From positions 1,674,001 to 1,738,000 of the forward strand of contig JAHWDD010000010.1 in NCBI GenBank assembly GCA_023897205.1: a stretch of 64,000 bases of DNA. Direction: 5' to 3'. Positions 12,104-24,770 of this stretch are shown piece by piece; within the stretch, counting starts at the first letter, position 1; each line of letters opens with the position of its first letter. This DNA is from Exophiala sp. HKRS030 (Eukaryota > Ascomycota > Eurotiomycetes > Chaetothyriales > Herpotrichiellaceae). The notes beneath the pieces were generated by a model. The model was not told the DNA's origin and ran no database searches. It worked only from the letters and a program-made list of their open reading frames with translations. The position numbers and the translations under genes were made by a program.

Positions 12104-12882
12104 TCAGACTAACAATACGCCGCTGTTCGAATGGACAACAATACCTGTGGCGTTGAGATCTTTCAAACAATACAGGTATGCCTCGGCCAGATCCTCCGGC
12201 TGACCTATCTTGCCCGTCGGATTCTTTTCCTCCAACTGCTGGAAGAACGCTGCCTTTGCCTCGTCACTCATACCTTGCCACAAATCAGTGTCAATCACGC
12301 CTGGCGCCACACAATTGACACGAATGGGCGCAAGATCAAATGCCAGCTGTCGAGTGAGACCATTAATGCCAGCTCCAATCAGAGCCAACATTGCCCATCC
12401 ACCAGCAATTGGCTTCTCCGAGATCGACCCTCCAGTGAATGTGATAGACGAACTTCGATCCTTCTTCAAATACCTAACACCAATCTTGGCCACTAGGATG
12501 GAAGCAATGGTGCGTACTTGATTACACTTCTGCCACTTCTCCAGCGTGACTTCTTCCAGTGGGACAGTCGGCAGACGGTCCCCAGCGGCGTAGATGATGT
12601 GGTCGATTTGACCAACGTTCTTGAACAGCGCCTCAATGTTTCTTTCTACTTCTGGACTTGCCAGGTCGCATGCATAGCCTGATACTCGCTCTTTGGCGTC
12701 AGGGTAGTCCTTGATCAGTGATGCGACCACGTTATTGACCTTGGCTTCGCGCGAGGATGAGAGGATGACGGTGCCTCCGAATTCGATCAGGGCTTGGGCG
12801 ATGCTGATCCCCACGCCACCTGTCCGCCGACAAGTAGGACGCGTTGTCCGACGAGTTTGTTGGTAAAGCGTGCTGGAGGCAT
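12104..12882 (-). CDS. Short-chain dehydrogenase/reductase, atypical active site (one-base frameshift)
   Basis: Rossmann-fold SDR of unknown substrate. From the ATG at 12882 the protein starts MPPARFTNKL and enters the nucleotide-binding turn 'RVLLVGG'. The remaining 'GGVGISIAQAL' is in the next frame, so one base is missing near 12821-12827 inside the Gly-rich loop. Adding one base gives 259 residues. Later motifs are 'YAAGDR' in place of NNAG and 'LAPIRVNCVAPGVIDT' near the C-terminal half. The usual YxxxK catalytic pair is absent: alignment by eye puts Leu and Gly at about residues 166 and 170. Loss of YxxxK with 'GSISEKP' and 'PIRVN' retained is, as I recall, typical of a divergent SDR subfamily, so it may use another mechanism. 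Confidence 0.82.
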
Positions 12883-14295
12883 TGTTGTCAATGTCTGGGC
12901 TGGAGGGGTGGGATTGTGTTGATTTTGTTTGACGTTGGAATGATGGAATCTTGTGTCTTTCGTTGGCTATTTTGAGTCTTGTGATAGGAAGTTGTCTCTG
13001 CTCCTTCCCTATCTACATATCATCGCTGCGTACCTTGCCTATATATTGTATCTAACATCATTCATGGTCTTGCCCTTTTTCCACTAACCCCGCCTGAAGC
13101 AGGGCTTGGAAGCTCTTGTGCCCATTAACTCCATAGCAGGAGTGTGTCTATCTCCAGGCGAAATCCATCTCTCCCTCGACAACTGTCAGGATCGCAGTTC
13201 GATGGACAGATCATGCTCATCTATTGGCCACTGTATGAAAAGGCTGCGGGTTGATGCAAGGCACGTGCAAGGCTGTCAAAACGCAACTTCCTAAAAGGGT
13301 TTAGAAGCGACGTCATCGTTTTCGGTTGTCGGGAGGGAAATCCTCGCCAATTCTCTCGACCCTGGAAGTTCACAGGACCTTACGGACTTTAGACAATCTG
13401 TAGCTTCAACCTGTTCAAGGTCATCGAAAAGATTCTTCTCGAACCCGTCTGAATATTATGCCATCCCTTATTGCCGATGAAACAACCATTGACAAATTAC
13501 CATCGCCATTGAGGGATAGCATGCAACCTTTCTTTGAGAGATCTTCCTTCGAACCTTCAAACTACTACCTCTTTCGATATAGTCTTCAAGAGCCACATCT
13601 TTATTCCTCAAGAGTCCAATAGCTCGGTAAGTCCCTCTCTAGCTCTGCGTTGTTGGTTCTGTGTAAAAAAGGGTAACTTTTGCACCAATCATAAGTCCCT
13701 GAGATGTGCACAACTTCCGACTCTGTGATGATTAATCAATAGAAATTAATCAACATACTTTGTTCCCTGTGTTGGTTCGTCAGAGCCAGACGCGTTTTGG
13801 CTTCAAGACCTTGGCAGATCATGAAACCCTCCATGAGAATAGCGACAGGCCATTGAGATCTGTGCCCCGGCCCTCCTATCATGCAAGACACCGCGGAGAT
13901 CAAATATCTGCTGCCACACTGCCACTCACGGCAGATCCGAGAACTCTCAGATTACTGATATTTCCTCATTATCTAAGCATCAACCTCTTTTGTCGTAGAA
14001 CACACAGGAATTCTATGTGGTATCATGAGAAGCTCGTGTGTGCTCATGATGGTTCACCACTTCCATGAGTTGATGTACACACGTCCAAAGGCTGATAAAT
14101 CTGCCCAGGATGGGTTTGCACGAATGGGCGAAGCTTGACTGCACGACATCAGGACGACGTTTATAAAAAGGTAGGGACAGTCACATTAAGTGTCAATCTA
14201 CAACAGCAATCAGTTCGCAATTGTGTTTTGTGTATCTTGAAAGCCCCTTATCCTCTATACCATCCGATTACCGTCACTCAAGACTTGCAAAAATC
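12883..14295. other. Intergenic, divergent SDR/epimerase upstream region
   Basis: About 1.4 kb with only short random frames. No repeats or RNA genes were recognised. It separates two oppositely transcribed NAD(P)-binding enzymes and must hold both promoters. Confidence 0.5.
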
Positions 14296-15332
14296 ATGTC
14301 TGCACCACTGGTACTTGTCACCGGAGCGACTGGCCATATTGGCCTCGCTACTCTTGCTCTGGCGCTCAAGAAGGGCTACAGAGCACGCATAGCTAGCCGA
14401 AAACTCTCCACCGCAGAGTCTCTCAAGCACCTACCATCAATCGAACCTTACACCTCGTCTATCTCCTTCGTCGAGATCCCTGACTTCCTCGCCAAAGGCG
14501 CATTCGATGACGCCGTCAAGGATGTCGACTACATTCTTCATATTGCTTCACCCATCCCTGATCCCGACACAATGGGCAGCAAGGTGGACGTGCGAAAACA
14601 ATTCGTCGAGCCTGCAGTACAAGGAAACATCGGGATTCTAGAGTCCGCTGCAAAGTCTCCCTCGGTGAAAAGGGTGGTAATCACTTCCTCGGTTGCCATT
14701 TTGGATCCGAAAGAGCCTGGTCTCGCCGCTGGACCTGAAGATATTGGTATTCCATTGGATATCTCCGTATACGAAAACACCACGAACCCATGGCTTGCGT
14801 ATCGTGAATCCAAGCGCCAATCCAATGCTGCAGCCGATCGCTGGGTGAAGGAGCACAAACCAAGCTTCGATGTCATTCACATCTTGCCGTCGTTCGTCCA
14901 AGGGCGCAACGAATCCGTCCAATCAGCCAAAGAGCTCGCCGAACGCGTGAGCTCTAACACGGTCATGGTCAACTACGTACAGGGCCGCCGATCAGAAGAA
15001 CCTGCTCCAATAACTCTGGTTTTGATCGACGACGTTGCCGAAACGCACCTTGCAGCGCTCGAGGCCAAGAATGTGCAAAACGGAGAACGTTTCCTCGCTG
15101 CATACCCCGAGGTGACCCCTTGGGACACGATCGACGACATTGTGCGGAAATTGTTCCCCAACGAAGTCGAGAGTGGCGTGTTGCCTCTCGGAGGCAAACA
15201 ATCAGGCACAGGCACGAGATTCGACCCTAGCAAAACCACGGAGAAACTGGGCGTCAAGTTCCATGGCCCGAGGATATGGTCAAGAGTCTGATCGGACAGT
15301 ACGTTGAGCTGAGAGCCAAGGAGGCCAAATGA
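14296..15332 (+). CDS. NAD-dependent epimerase/dehydratase family reductase (one-base frameshift near the end)
   Basis: Extended-SDR oxidoreductase resembling fungal dihydroflavonol-4-reductase/GRE2-like proteins. The start at 14296 (MSAPLVLVTGATGHIG) puts the TGxxGxxG NAD(P) motif at residues 8-15; an in-frame ATG at 14221 is less likely. The 'HIASPI' turn follows, then 'VVITSSVAI' with a candidate catalytic Ser, and 'YRESKRQ', the YxxxK pair. A stop at 15289-15291 cuts the protein in mid-motif. The next frame continues 'EDMVKSLIGQYVELRAKE' to a stop at 15330-15332. One extra base at CCC 15267-15269 restores a 345-residue protein with the family's usual C-terminus. The substrate is unknown. 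Confidence 0.85.
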
Positions 15333-15996
15333 TCCAAAGAAAATCATCCCTCGACAACTGTATCAAACACATCGACGGGACTTGGCTTCTGCAGAGAACC
15401 AAGCTGTATGAAACACCTCTTAGGAGAGTCAAGTACACCTTGGATCAATCCGCAGGAGCAATACCTAACCCGCCAAAAACTCGTGTACATGAAATAAACA
15501 ATCCAAAAAAAAGTCTTTTCCTCTATGCTCTCTATTCGTTTCTCCGTCGGGTGTTTCGACCCGTGCCTGCTCCAGCTGCATGATTCCCCAACGAGCCACC
15601 GAATATATAATAATAACGAGACGGCTTTTCCTCCTCCTGCTGCTCCTCCTCCTGCTGCTGCTGCTGCTGCTGCTCCTCAATTCGTCACTAGCCGGCTCAA
15701 CCCCCTTCATGGTGAATATGACGATATACGAGACACATGAAGATATCGACGATAGAAGAAAGACAAGAGAGCGGAGAGAAGAGAGGACGGAGAGGGGGAG
15801 AAGGGAGGGGGAAGATGGACATCGGGGTCTTGGAATCTCTGTAGCTAGTCGTAGCTCATCGAAGACACACAAGATTTCAATGCGAGATGTTTCATACATA
15901 CATGAAGGGAAAAGCAGGATCGATGTTCTGAGACTGCGTGCATCTTGGTGCATTTTCATTTTATATTTGGATTTTAAGTCAAGGAGGTAGGCCGAT
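15333..15996. other. Convergent 3' intergenic region with trinucleotide repeat
   Basis: This region lies between the 3' ends of the epimerase gene (+) and SQT1 (-). It holds an interrupted CTG/CTC trinucleotide tract (about 15630-15678), which gives artificial poly-Leu or poly-Ala frames, and a purine-rich GAGAGG stretch (about 15760-15815). No gene is supported. Confidence 0.6.
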
Positions 15997-17429
15997 CTAT
16001 GCTGAGATATCTGTTTTGAAGACTAGAGCTACGCCGTCATCACCGGCTGTAACGACCCTCGCACCGCCGCCGCCTTGGACGAAGCCGAGGATTCCACCGC
16101 CCTCGCCTTCGCCGCGATGGCCTTTCCATTCCTTGATGAATCCCTGGCCGGCCGCGGTGGTGCCGCCTCGTACGTCCCACCGTCTCAATACGCCGTCCAT
16201 GCCTGCGCTGGTGAGGATCCAGCCTCCTCGTTGCGGGTTGCGCACGAATTCGACTTTGACCACGGCGTAGTCTTCGTGGGCTTCTCGAATGTGTCGGCGG
16301 ACGGCGAAGCGGTGCGCCGTGTCGAATAGTGCGATTGAGCCGTCGACACTGCCTGCGGCGAGGAGGGTGAGTGGTGGGGAAGAGAACGAGAGAGTTTCGA
16401 CGCCGTCGCTTTGCGCTTGTAGTGAGGCGAGGATCTGGCCCGCGGAGGAGGATGACGAGGCTGAAGAGGAAGATTGTTTGCCGGAGGACTTTCCTCGAGG
16501 TTTGGAGGTTTGTTCTGGTGCCGAGAGGGATGGGAGACCGACGACTTTGATGTGCCCGCCAGCGCCACCGACTGCGACGAGGGAGGAGGTTGTGGCCACC
16601 GAGTATAGTCCTCCTTCGACTTCGAATCGTTGATCGGCTGCTGTATGTGAAATGATGGCTGTGCCCGTGTTGAAAACGTCCCAGACATACAGGCTGCCAT
16701 CTTCGGAAACCGTGGCTAAATGACTACCATCAGGTGTCCAGGAACCAGCAGTGCAGGACTCGGTATGGAGGTAGAATGCTTGGATGATTGTCAGGGGGAA
16801 GAAGTGTCGGCGGCATTGATCTGATATACCCAGACAGAGCCGTCTGAAGCACCGAGCGCAATGACATTTTCATGAGATGGTGATGGGTTGGATGACAGCC
16901 AGTTAATCTCTTGCACCTCGGCGGCTTCGGCGACAAATGTCCATTTTGTGAGGGTTTTATCTGATTTCCAGGCTCGAAGCTTTCCATCCAAGCCTGCTGT
17001 CAAGACGTAGTCACCCTTGGGAAGGGTGAATGCGACAGCATTAACTGAATCTGTGTGACCATCGAGCTTTTGCAGTGGTTGAATGGATTTTCTTTCACCT
17101 TGAGGTTGGGGATTAGATTCGTAGGAACTGGGTAAGACAGGACCGTCGGGTATTGAAGCGTCGAAAATGTATGCTACATCGTCTCCGCCACCAGTGACAA
17201 CAATGTTTGGGTTCGTAGGGTGTTGAGCAATTGTGAAGATCGAGTCCGTGTGGGAATCGAAATGTGCGGCGGAATCGTTCTGCAATTGGATTTCCTCGTC
17301 AAAGTCGTCGTCTTCATCCATAGGATGGTCAGCGTCAGGATCTTCTAGGATTTCCTCGTCGGCATCTTCTGCGTCAAGAAGATCATCGTCCTCGGGTTCG
17401 TCGCGCTGTGCAGGATTGGTACCTGACAT
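15997..17429 (-). CDS. SQT1: SQT1-like WD40 ribosome assembly chaperone (one-base frameshift)
   Basis: Sqt1 is the dedicated chaperone of ribosomal protein uL16 (Rpl10) for the 60S subunit; the animal relative is AAMP. The first part (17429 to about 16799) starts with a very acidic segment (about residues 10-50), then WD40 blades such as 'HTDSIFTIAQHP', 'GHTDSVNAVAF' and 'GKLRAWKSD'. The frame closes at a TGA at 16791-16793, just after CCCCC (GGGGG at 16794-16798 on the plus strand). One extra C there continues smoothly into 'GSWTPDGSHLATVSEDGSLY' and the remaining blades, ending at 15997. The joined protein is 477 residues, close to yeast Sqt1 (about 430) plus loops. No intron can explain the shift. 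Confidence 0.92.
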
Positions 17430-20400
17430 GGCGAAGACTTTGAACAGAGTAGTATGAGGGGGTCAAGCGGGTGCCAGGAAGGCTCGGATAGGAGATTGGA
17501 AGATTGTTTGTGAAGACAAGCAGGAGGAATGAGTTTTATTTGCTGTTGTCGAATATTCTGAGAAACGAGAGAACCGGGACTGCGGCTTAGAAATTCATAT
17601 GCTTAGTTGGTCTTTGGTCGACCATGGCGTTCGGAGAATTGATAATAAAAAAAATGGATTTGGGTTCGGAATGGAGGGGCAAAGAAGTGATCAGTGATGA
17701 CTGCGTCATGGGCGCCGGGTGGGTGCTAAGAGGGCCTCCAGGCCCTAGGTTGAGTTTATTAGGTAAGCAATAAGGCCCGAGTCGAGCCAAGCAGTGCCTA
17801 ATAAGCGCCTAGAAGATGGTACCTAATCCCTCAGAAAACCCTTTGTCGGACACAAGCGTCTTTGCCAAGCACTTAGTTGACTTAGCGTGTTCCCTAGTTC
17901 AGGTTTAAGTTCTTGTTTTGGGGAGGGACCGACGCGCCGTGGCACGTGCGTGGTACGGGCTGGCAGACCCCGCAGATTTCTTCTTCAGCCTCGTCGTTAG
18001 TCAGTTACAGCCTCGCGAGTCCTAAGCTCACGGGCTACTTGTACGCCCACGACTCCGTGTATCTTCATAAAGTAGCTAGTAGCAGGCAAGATACGAGGGA
18101 ACTGGGGTATGCTACATTTCCGGTCTCGTCTCGGGCCGTGTCCACCATTTTGTGAATACGCAGTCTGTACACTATGATCTCCCACAGCTTCTGGAGACGT
18201 ATGGATCCAAGTAGGATTGCTTCTCTGACACAGTAGTACCCGACAAAGGGAGCCACTGCACAAGATGTACGGAGTACCAAGTAGTTTGATACCATCGTGA
18301 GGCCACATGTCAAATTTTGGGTGGCCTTGTGAACAGATAGGCGATGACGAAGCTGATAGCAGCCAGCAACAAGGATCGGGCTGGCAGGACTCAAATTCTG
18401 CTCGTATAGTTGTGCTAACAATTTCGAGAGCATCGCATCTGTCGTGTTGCTATATTAAATCATGGAGCCGCTTCAACTCTGAAACATCAATGAAGAGGGA
18501 GCAAGTAGGATTGGTGTGGAGATTGATGCCTAGATGAGTCTGCGCCTGAGCCTGAGGTTTTGATGGCAGGGATTCATGATAGGGGGAGGCCGATTGACGG
18601 ATAATTATTGGCGAAACGCACAGAATTCGACGCGCCGGGGGAACCCTGTTCATTGCCCCAATTCCCAAGTCTCAATTCTTAGCCACGGAGGAATAACTGC
18701 CTACGGAACACGGAGCACCTAGTAGGTACTAGGTAGTGAGTAACCTAATTAACCACTTAGCACCAAAGGACGCTTAACCAACTGGTTAGTAGATGCCTAG
18801 CTAATGAGGGCACAACACCGCCTAGGACTTGGTTCGGTTAGGTCGCCTAGGCTGTCTGCTCCTAACGCCAGAGGGTGTCAATAGGTGTCAATAGGTGCCA
18901 ATCAATGCCAGTCAGCTGTGCTTTTCTACGAACCACCAAAATGGTGGCGCCTCAGGGGTCCCATTTCAGCCCTGGTTGCGATCGGCGAATTTTGCACAAC
19001 AAGTATCAAGCCGAGATGCATGGCAGACGTTTCAGGTCAAGGGAGAGATGAACAGTCCACGCCATGTTCGCCATCCGCGCCATCTGACAATTTGGATCTT
19101 TTCACCATCGGCTTGCGGCCCTGTCAGGCTCAACATCGGCCGAAGCAAGAGGAAAGCCGTATGCTGAACAAATGTGGATGATGACTGATCATGGATGAGA
19201 GCAAGATGCAAGGAGGAACAATATCTGAAACCAATTATGTGCAGTTAACTTTGGGCAACACGGGCGTGACGGGTCGTCTCAGGGCACCTAGAACTCAAAA
19301 AGAGAGGATTGTGGGCTGGAGTCTGGAGTACCCATGGTACCTAAACTGTACTTAAACAGGGTGCAACCTTAACCAAGTGCTGACCAACTACTCCGTAACG
19401 AACGCGTGCCCGTACTTCCTCTGTAGGTGGCAGATGCCAACATTTTAGGCTTGGGCCTTTTAGCCGCCACCCGCCCCTACCCACTTCCGAGGAGGCTTAT
19501 TCGCCCTTCGTTTCGCCCCTAGATGCCCCCCCCCCGGTTCCATCTGTTATGCGCCAACCAACCGGGACAATCACCACTCACCATTCATCACCAACAACCG
19601 CCACAAACCGACTCCTCACTCCTCCCACTTCACACTTCCTGAACGTCCAGAACCAAGCACTCAGCGACCATGCAAAAGTGATCCACTGTTCTGTTGGACT
19701 GTGGACATTTGTAGCTTGTAACCTTTCCCTGGGTTCGTCTCAGCCTGGTTGATTGCAACGTGCCTCGAACTTTCCGTGCACCCAATCTTTCTCCTTGATC
19801 ACATGAAGCTCAGTTCATCCGCCCGGCTCTGTCTCATACACAAAACTTCCGAGCTGAATTGTGCCCATTTCAAAGCACTGACGACGCCGCCCTCATCCCA
19901 TATATCTCCCTTTGTGTCTTGTTGACAAGTGACCACCAGCCGCCAGACCACGGAAAACAAGACCTCACAAAAGCGTGCGCGCGTTGAACCAAAATCTCCA
20001 CCGTAGGGTGCGGGCAGAAACAACGGTTCAACGCAAAGTGCTCTGCTGTAACTCGTAAGGGCCCAATCGTGCCAATCCCAATCCTCCTCCTCTTCCTTCG
20101 CTCTCCTCGTCCATATCCTCGTCCCAAGTCCCTCCGGCTGCAGACTTCCAAGTGCAGTGACACCTACAACCACTCTCCCACAAACTCGCACTCACACACG
20201 CACTCACATACGCACTCATACTCATACTCGCACTGTGGCCATTCATCATTCACCATCCCGAACGCCCTATCGTCCTTCCGCCAGAATCTTCGCTACCTAC
20301 ACTTTCCCATCCTCAACCTCGACTTTGTTCTTCCACATCACCTCAGTCCGCATGCTGTTCCTCGTTGATACTGCTCGCTCACATCTATCCTGCAGCTGAG

Positions 20401-20475
20401 CATTGGCTCATATCACGCCTTCCCTTCAAACCCCCTTCCATCTCAAACACACTCTCATAATCGACTGCCACCATC
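17430..20475. other. Divergent intergenic region, SQT1/CLA4, with CCTAGG-type motifs
   Basis: A 3 kb region rich in short related words such as CCTAGG, ACCTAGTAGGTA, ACTTAG and GTGCCTAATAAG, clustered at 17730-17900 and 18700-18870. TACGGAGTA occurs at 18268-18276 and its reverse complement at 19389-19397. A (C)10 run lies at 19526-19535. A pyrimidine-rich stretch with CACTCACA repeats (about 20070-20240) precedes the CLA4 start and probably belongs to its 5' UTR. No protein gene is supported. Confidence 0.55.
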
Positions 20476-23264
20476 ATGGCTACAGGCCAGGAGAAGCCGT
20501 AAGTTTACACTACCTCGACTCTTTACCTATTTCCAAATCTCCGACTCAATCTCTTCTAGGTTCTATAGCGCTGGCCAGTTTATGAATCCCGGTCCTGCCC
20601 GCGACCCCCAGTCGATCGACCTCGACATCTAGACCTACAACGATCTCAGTCCTCCTTGTCTAGCATTCCTTCAAACACTTTCGAATCCATGTCCATATCA
20701 GCCGGCCCTGCTTCGCCAGCCATCACATCCACCACTCCAAGCGCTCCATATTTCTCAAATGCAAGTTCCTTGTCACTGTCGTCCATGGGCAAGAGCGCTG
20801 GATCTGTGACAATCATCAAGGAGGGTCATGTTCGATGCAAGGAAGACAAATTCCTGGCTCAATGGAACCAACGTTATCTTATCCTGCGCGAGTTCAGATT
20901 GGATTTCATGAAAAGTGAAAATGGGAAACTAATCCAGTCAATTCAACTTAATACTGTTACTGGTGTCACTCGTTCGGAGGATACCCGAATGGCCTTTGAA
21001 ATTGTTCGAATTGCCAATCCTAAAGATGCCTCGGGCAAAGTTGTCCTGTCTCGTGATCTCCCAACCCGCACAATCACGTGCGAGGTTCGCAACGACGACG
21101 AAATCTACGACTGGATCGACAAGATATATGAGCGCTGTCCCGGGATGGGTGGCGTCAGTAACCCTACAAATTTTAGTCACCGAATTCATGTAGGATTTGA
21201 TCCTCAGACCGGCGGGTTTGTTGGCTTGCCCCAAGAATGGGAGAAATTACTGAACAATTCTGCCATTACACGGGATGATTACAAAAAGAATCCCCAAGCT
21301 GTTATCGAGGTTCTTCAATTCTATTCCGACCAGAAAGCACGAGAACAACACCCTGAAATCTACTCTCATGGCATGAATACTCCTCCAGCCACAACTCAGT
21401 CCAACAAGCAGCTTGGTTTCCCAACCGGCGGTAATAATGTCGCTCCTCCAAGACCAGGAGCGCCTCCCGATTCGCAGCGCTACAACTCCAATCAATTCGC
21501 CAACAAATATCAAGACCCACCCAGTCGCACAGCTACACCGCCAACTAAGCCTCAAATACAACGGTCGCAGACCGACAAAGGCGGGTATGATATGGATGCG
21601 GATGCAGCTCGTATCAAGGAAATCGCAATGCAAGAGCAAAAACGTCGCCAGGCTGAAGCAGACGCCAAAAGGGCTGCCGACAGACAACGAGAGAAAGAGC
21701 GCTTTGAGGATCAAAACCGAAGAGAGCAAGAGGCGTACAATGCCTCTTTGCCCAAGACACGGACACCAATGGCTCAGCAGGAACTTGGTGGTTATTCGGA
21801 AAGTCCAGACAGGTCACAGACTAGGCAGGACCCGCGGTACAACCCCGCCAGAGCTGCTCCTACCGCCCCACAAGCGGCTTCCTCACGACCTCAAGCACCT
21901 GTAGCACAAAGAGCTGCCCCTTCCGCTCCCACAGGTCCGTCGCAAAAGTCAATCCCGCAATCGGCCTCTGCACCACAGACATCTCTTCGTTCTCCAGAAG
22001 CCAGAGATCGTGAACGTCAACCGTCCCCCAATGCACGATATCAGCCAGAAAGGGAGGCTCCCCGTGCCAATCCAGCAGCAAAACCACAAACTAACGGTAC
22101 CAACATTCCCACGACGACACGATCACAGGGCTCTGTTCAACAGCCTAAGCCACTCAATGTTGCGAAGCAGACACAGCCCAAACCAGCTGTTGATCCACGT
22201 AAAGAAGCAGAGATTGCTCTGACAGCTAAGAAGCCTGTAGAAGAACGTGCAAAGGAAGTTCGCATGTCCAGCATGAGTGAAGGTGAAGTGATGGCCAAGC
22301 TGAAGCAAGTTGTTTCCAAAGATAACCCTCTTGAATCCTACAGCAAGCAGAAAAAGATCGGCCAGGGAGCTTCTGGGTCAGTCTATGTTGCTCGAGTCAA
22401 GGAGAGTGCTACATCAGGTGTGGCACGAGAAATTTATCGCACCCATGGACCCAAAGGCCAAGTAGCCATCAAACAGATGGATTTACGCAACCAACCACGT
22501 AAGGAATTGATTGTCAACGAGATTATCGTTATGAAGGATTCCAAGCACCCCAATATCGTCAACTTCCTAGACTCGTTTTTGCAAGAACAAAATAATGAGC
22601 TATGGGTCGTCATGGAGTTCATGGAAGGTGGTGCTCTAACTGATGTTATCGACAACAATCCGGTAATCACAGAAGATCAGATCTCGACTATTTGCTTCGA
22701 AACATGCAAAGGGTTGGCTCATCTTCATTCCCAAGACATTATCCACAGAGATATCAAGAGTGACAATGTATTGCTCGATCGTGTTGGAAATGTCAAAATT
22801 AGTAAGCATCTTGTCTCCGTTGGTCTTCATTTTACTAACCAATATCTGCAGCCGACTTTGGATTCTGTGCCAAGCTTACTGAATCTAAGAGTAAACGTGC
22901 AACCATGGTCGGTACGCCATATTGGATGGCTCCCGAAGTGGTCAAGCAAAAAGAATATGGCCCCAAAGTCGACATTTGGTCTCTTGGAATCATGGCGATC
23001 GAAATGATAGAATCAGAGCCACCCTACCTTAATGAGGAGCCTCTGAAAGCTCTCTTCTTAATTGCCACTAATGGAACGCCACGCCTGAAAAACCCAAACA
23101 AACTCTCCCGCGAACTCAAGGCTTTCTTGAGTGTATGTCTTTGTGTTGACGTTAGAAGCAGAGCAAGCGCAGAAGAATTACTCCGGAATGACTTCATGCG
23201 CATGGGATGCAGCCTCCCCAGCTTGAGCGAACTTCTCAAATGGCGAGAAAAAGGCAGGCAATAA
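20476..23264 (+). CDS. CLA4: CLA4-type p21-activated kinase (PH-CRIB-kinase), one-base frameshift in exon 2
   Basis: PAK-family Ser/Thr kinase acting downstream of Cdc42/Rac in polarity, septation and hyphal growth. Exons: 20476-20498, 20560-22801, 22852-23264. Both introns have good signals, and the second has a perfect TACTAAC branch site. The order is PH domain (about residues 95-200), CRIB motif 'ISNPTNF'-like with '[10 protein letters not shown]' (about 205-225), a long disordered Pro/Gln/Arg linker, then the kinase (about 595-880). The kinase has 'GQGASGSVY', 'HRDIKSDN', 'DFGFCAK' split by intron 2, and '[11 protein letters not shown]'. PH plus CRIB separates CLA4 from STE20. Exon 1 leads into '[12 protein letters not shown]' and then a premature TAG at about 20630. 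One extra C at CCCCC 20605-20609 restores the frame and an 892-residue product. Confidence 0.95.
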
Positions 23265-24770
23265 GTGACGAATATCAATGACATTGGCACATAAGATGTG
23301 ACTTCTCAACGAAGGACATGTCACGGAGGATACGGCCATGGTGCCCTCGGGTCTAGCTTGGATATTGGGTTAGTGGTTCCGGTCTTGCTTACACAGACTG
23401 TGATAGCCTTTGCGGGTGGATGGCCCTATAAAGATTCTTACTTCAGACTAGGCTCTTACTTGAGACAAGGCCCGGTTGAGTGACAGATACATAGTCACCA
23501 CTTTGACGGCTTGATTTGCGGCTTGTGCGCTAAACGAGACTAATGAGCAACAAGCAGAACACGAGCAAAGAGCTTTATAAAGGTGCTAATGATGATGGTT
23601 TATGGCGGCATGGATTGCTGGAAGCGTGCCAGCAGATGGATGCAAGCATTGCTTTCATTGATTTACACACCTACGGTCTCGAACAGGTTCTTCGATCTTT
23701 GTTCGATCTCGGTTCGAAGTACAGCAGAAACCATGACGACGAGATGAGACGCAACGAAACGAGACGTGACGCGGTTTACGATGATCAGGGAGAACTCATA
23801 TATTTCCTGGCAAGATGATGCCATCTCAGCGACTGGATAGATGAAGATTTGCGCATTGTGTTTGCATGTGATGGCAAAGGGTCCTCTGAGACCATTTCGA
23901 CCACTGATGGATAATATCAACACTTGAGCATCACACAAGAGTTTTTAGCGATAGTGTCGAATCCAATTAAGAAAAAAAAGTTACACCTTTCCTCTTACAT
24001 TGGAATTGTTTGATGTAGACAATGAATTTTAAGGGAATAACCAACATATACAGAGTGTCCGTGCACCGTTCCTAGAGCGAATGGCTACAAGCTTAGATGG
24101 CCTTTTCGTCTCTTAGATTTTTGCCTTGACAACAGCAGGTACAATGGCGTCCAACAGAGCAAGCAAGCGAATCGATGCCGTGACTGGAATTCCGATCTCA
24201 GATTGTAGACACATCGGACAGCGACGTCCAAGTACGAAACTTGCTCACGTGATCCCCAAGGCTCCGTCTCACCCTCCCTCATTAACCTCCCTAGCCATCC
24301 ATCCATCCATCCCATATTCTTCGGTCCGAAAGATAAAGTCCTCGCGACCGATTTTCTTCGATTCCCCCAAGAGCATACAAGATCTACCGTCAAAAGCAGC
24401 CCCTTTAAACACCAGCCCATAGACAGAGGAGATTCCGTCTTGTTGGTCAGAGAAACGGGTGTGAGTGGTGATCTGAGTGATAATTTGGTGCTTTGGTGCT
24501 TTGGGGGCTTGGTAGAGTGGGCGAGTCAGTCTTCAGACTCAGATTTGGACATTGGATTGTCTGAGCAGGAACAGACCTATACTCTCGTTCTATTGCCGCA
24601 AAGGTTCACTGCTCAGAGAAATAAGAATCACGACACGACCGTATCTTATCTTTGCAGGTCGTTGTTAGGGCTTCTACTACTACATATCAGCTCTTTCTTT
24701 CCCCAGTTCGCCATCCTCACCACCACCACTAGCAGCGATACCAGCGGTATCAAATCTTGTCAGACAAAAA
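23265..24770. other. Intergenic region between CLA4 and the FSH1-like gene
   Basis: About 1.5 kb with only short frames. No known motif, repeat array or RNA gene was recognised. It must include the CLA4 3' UTR and the promoter of the next gene. Confidence 0.45.

Noticed and set aside
15465..15990. Poly-Leu/poly-Ala and Ser-rich frames on both strands
   Set aside because: They result from the CTG/CTC trinucleotide tract in the convergent 3' region of the epimerase and SQT1 genes.
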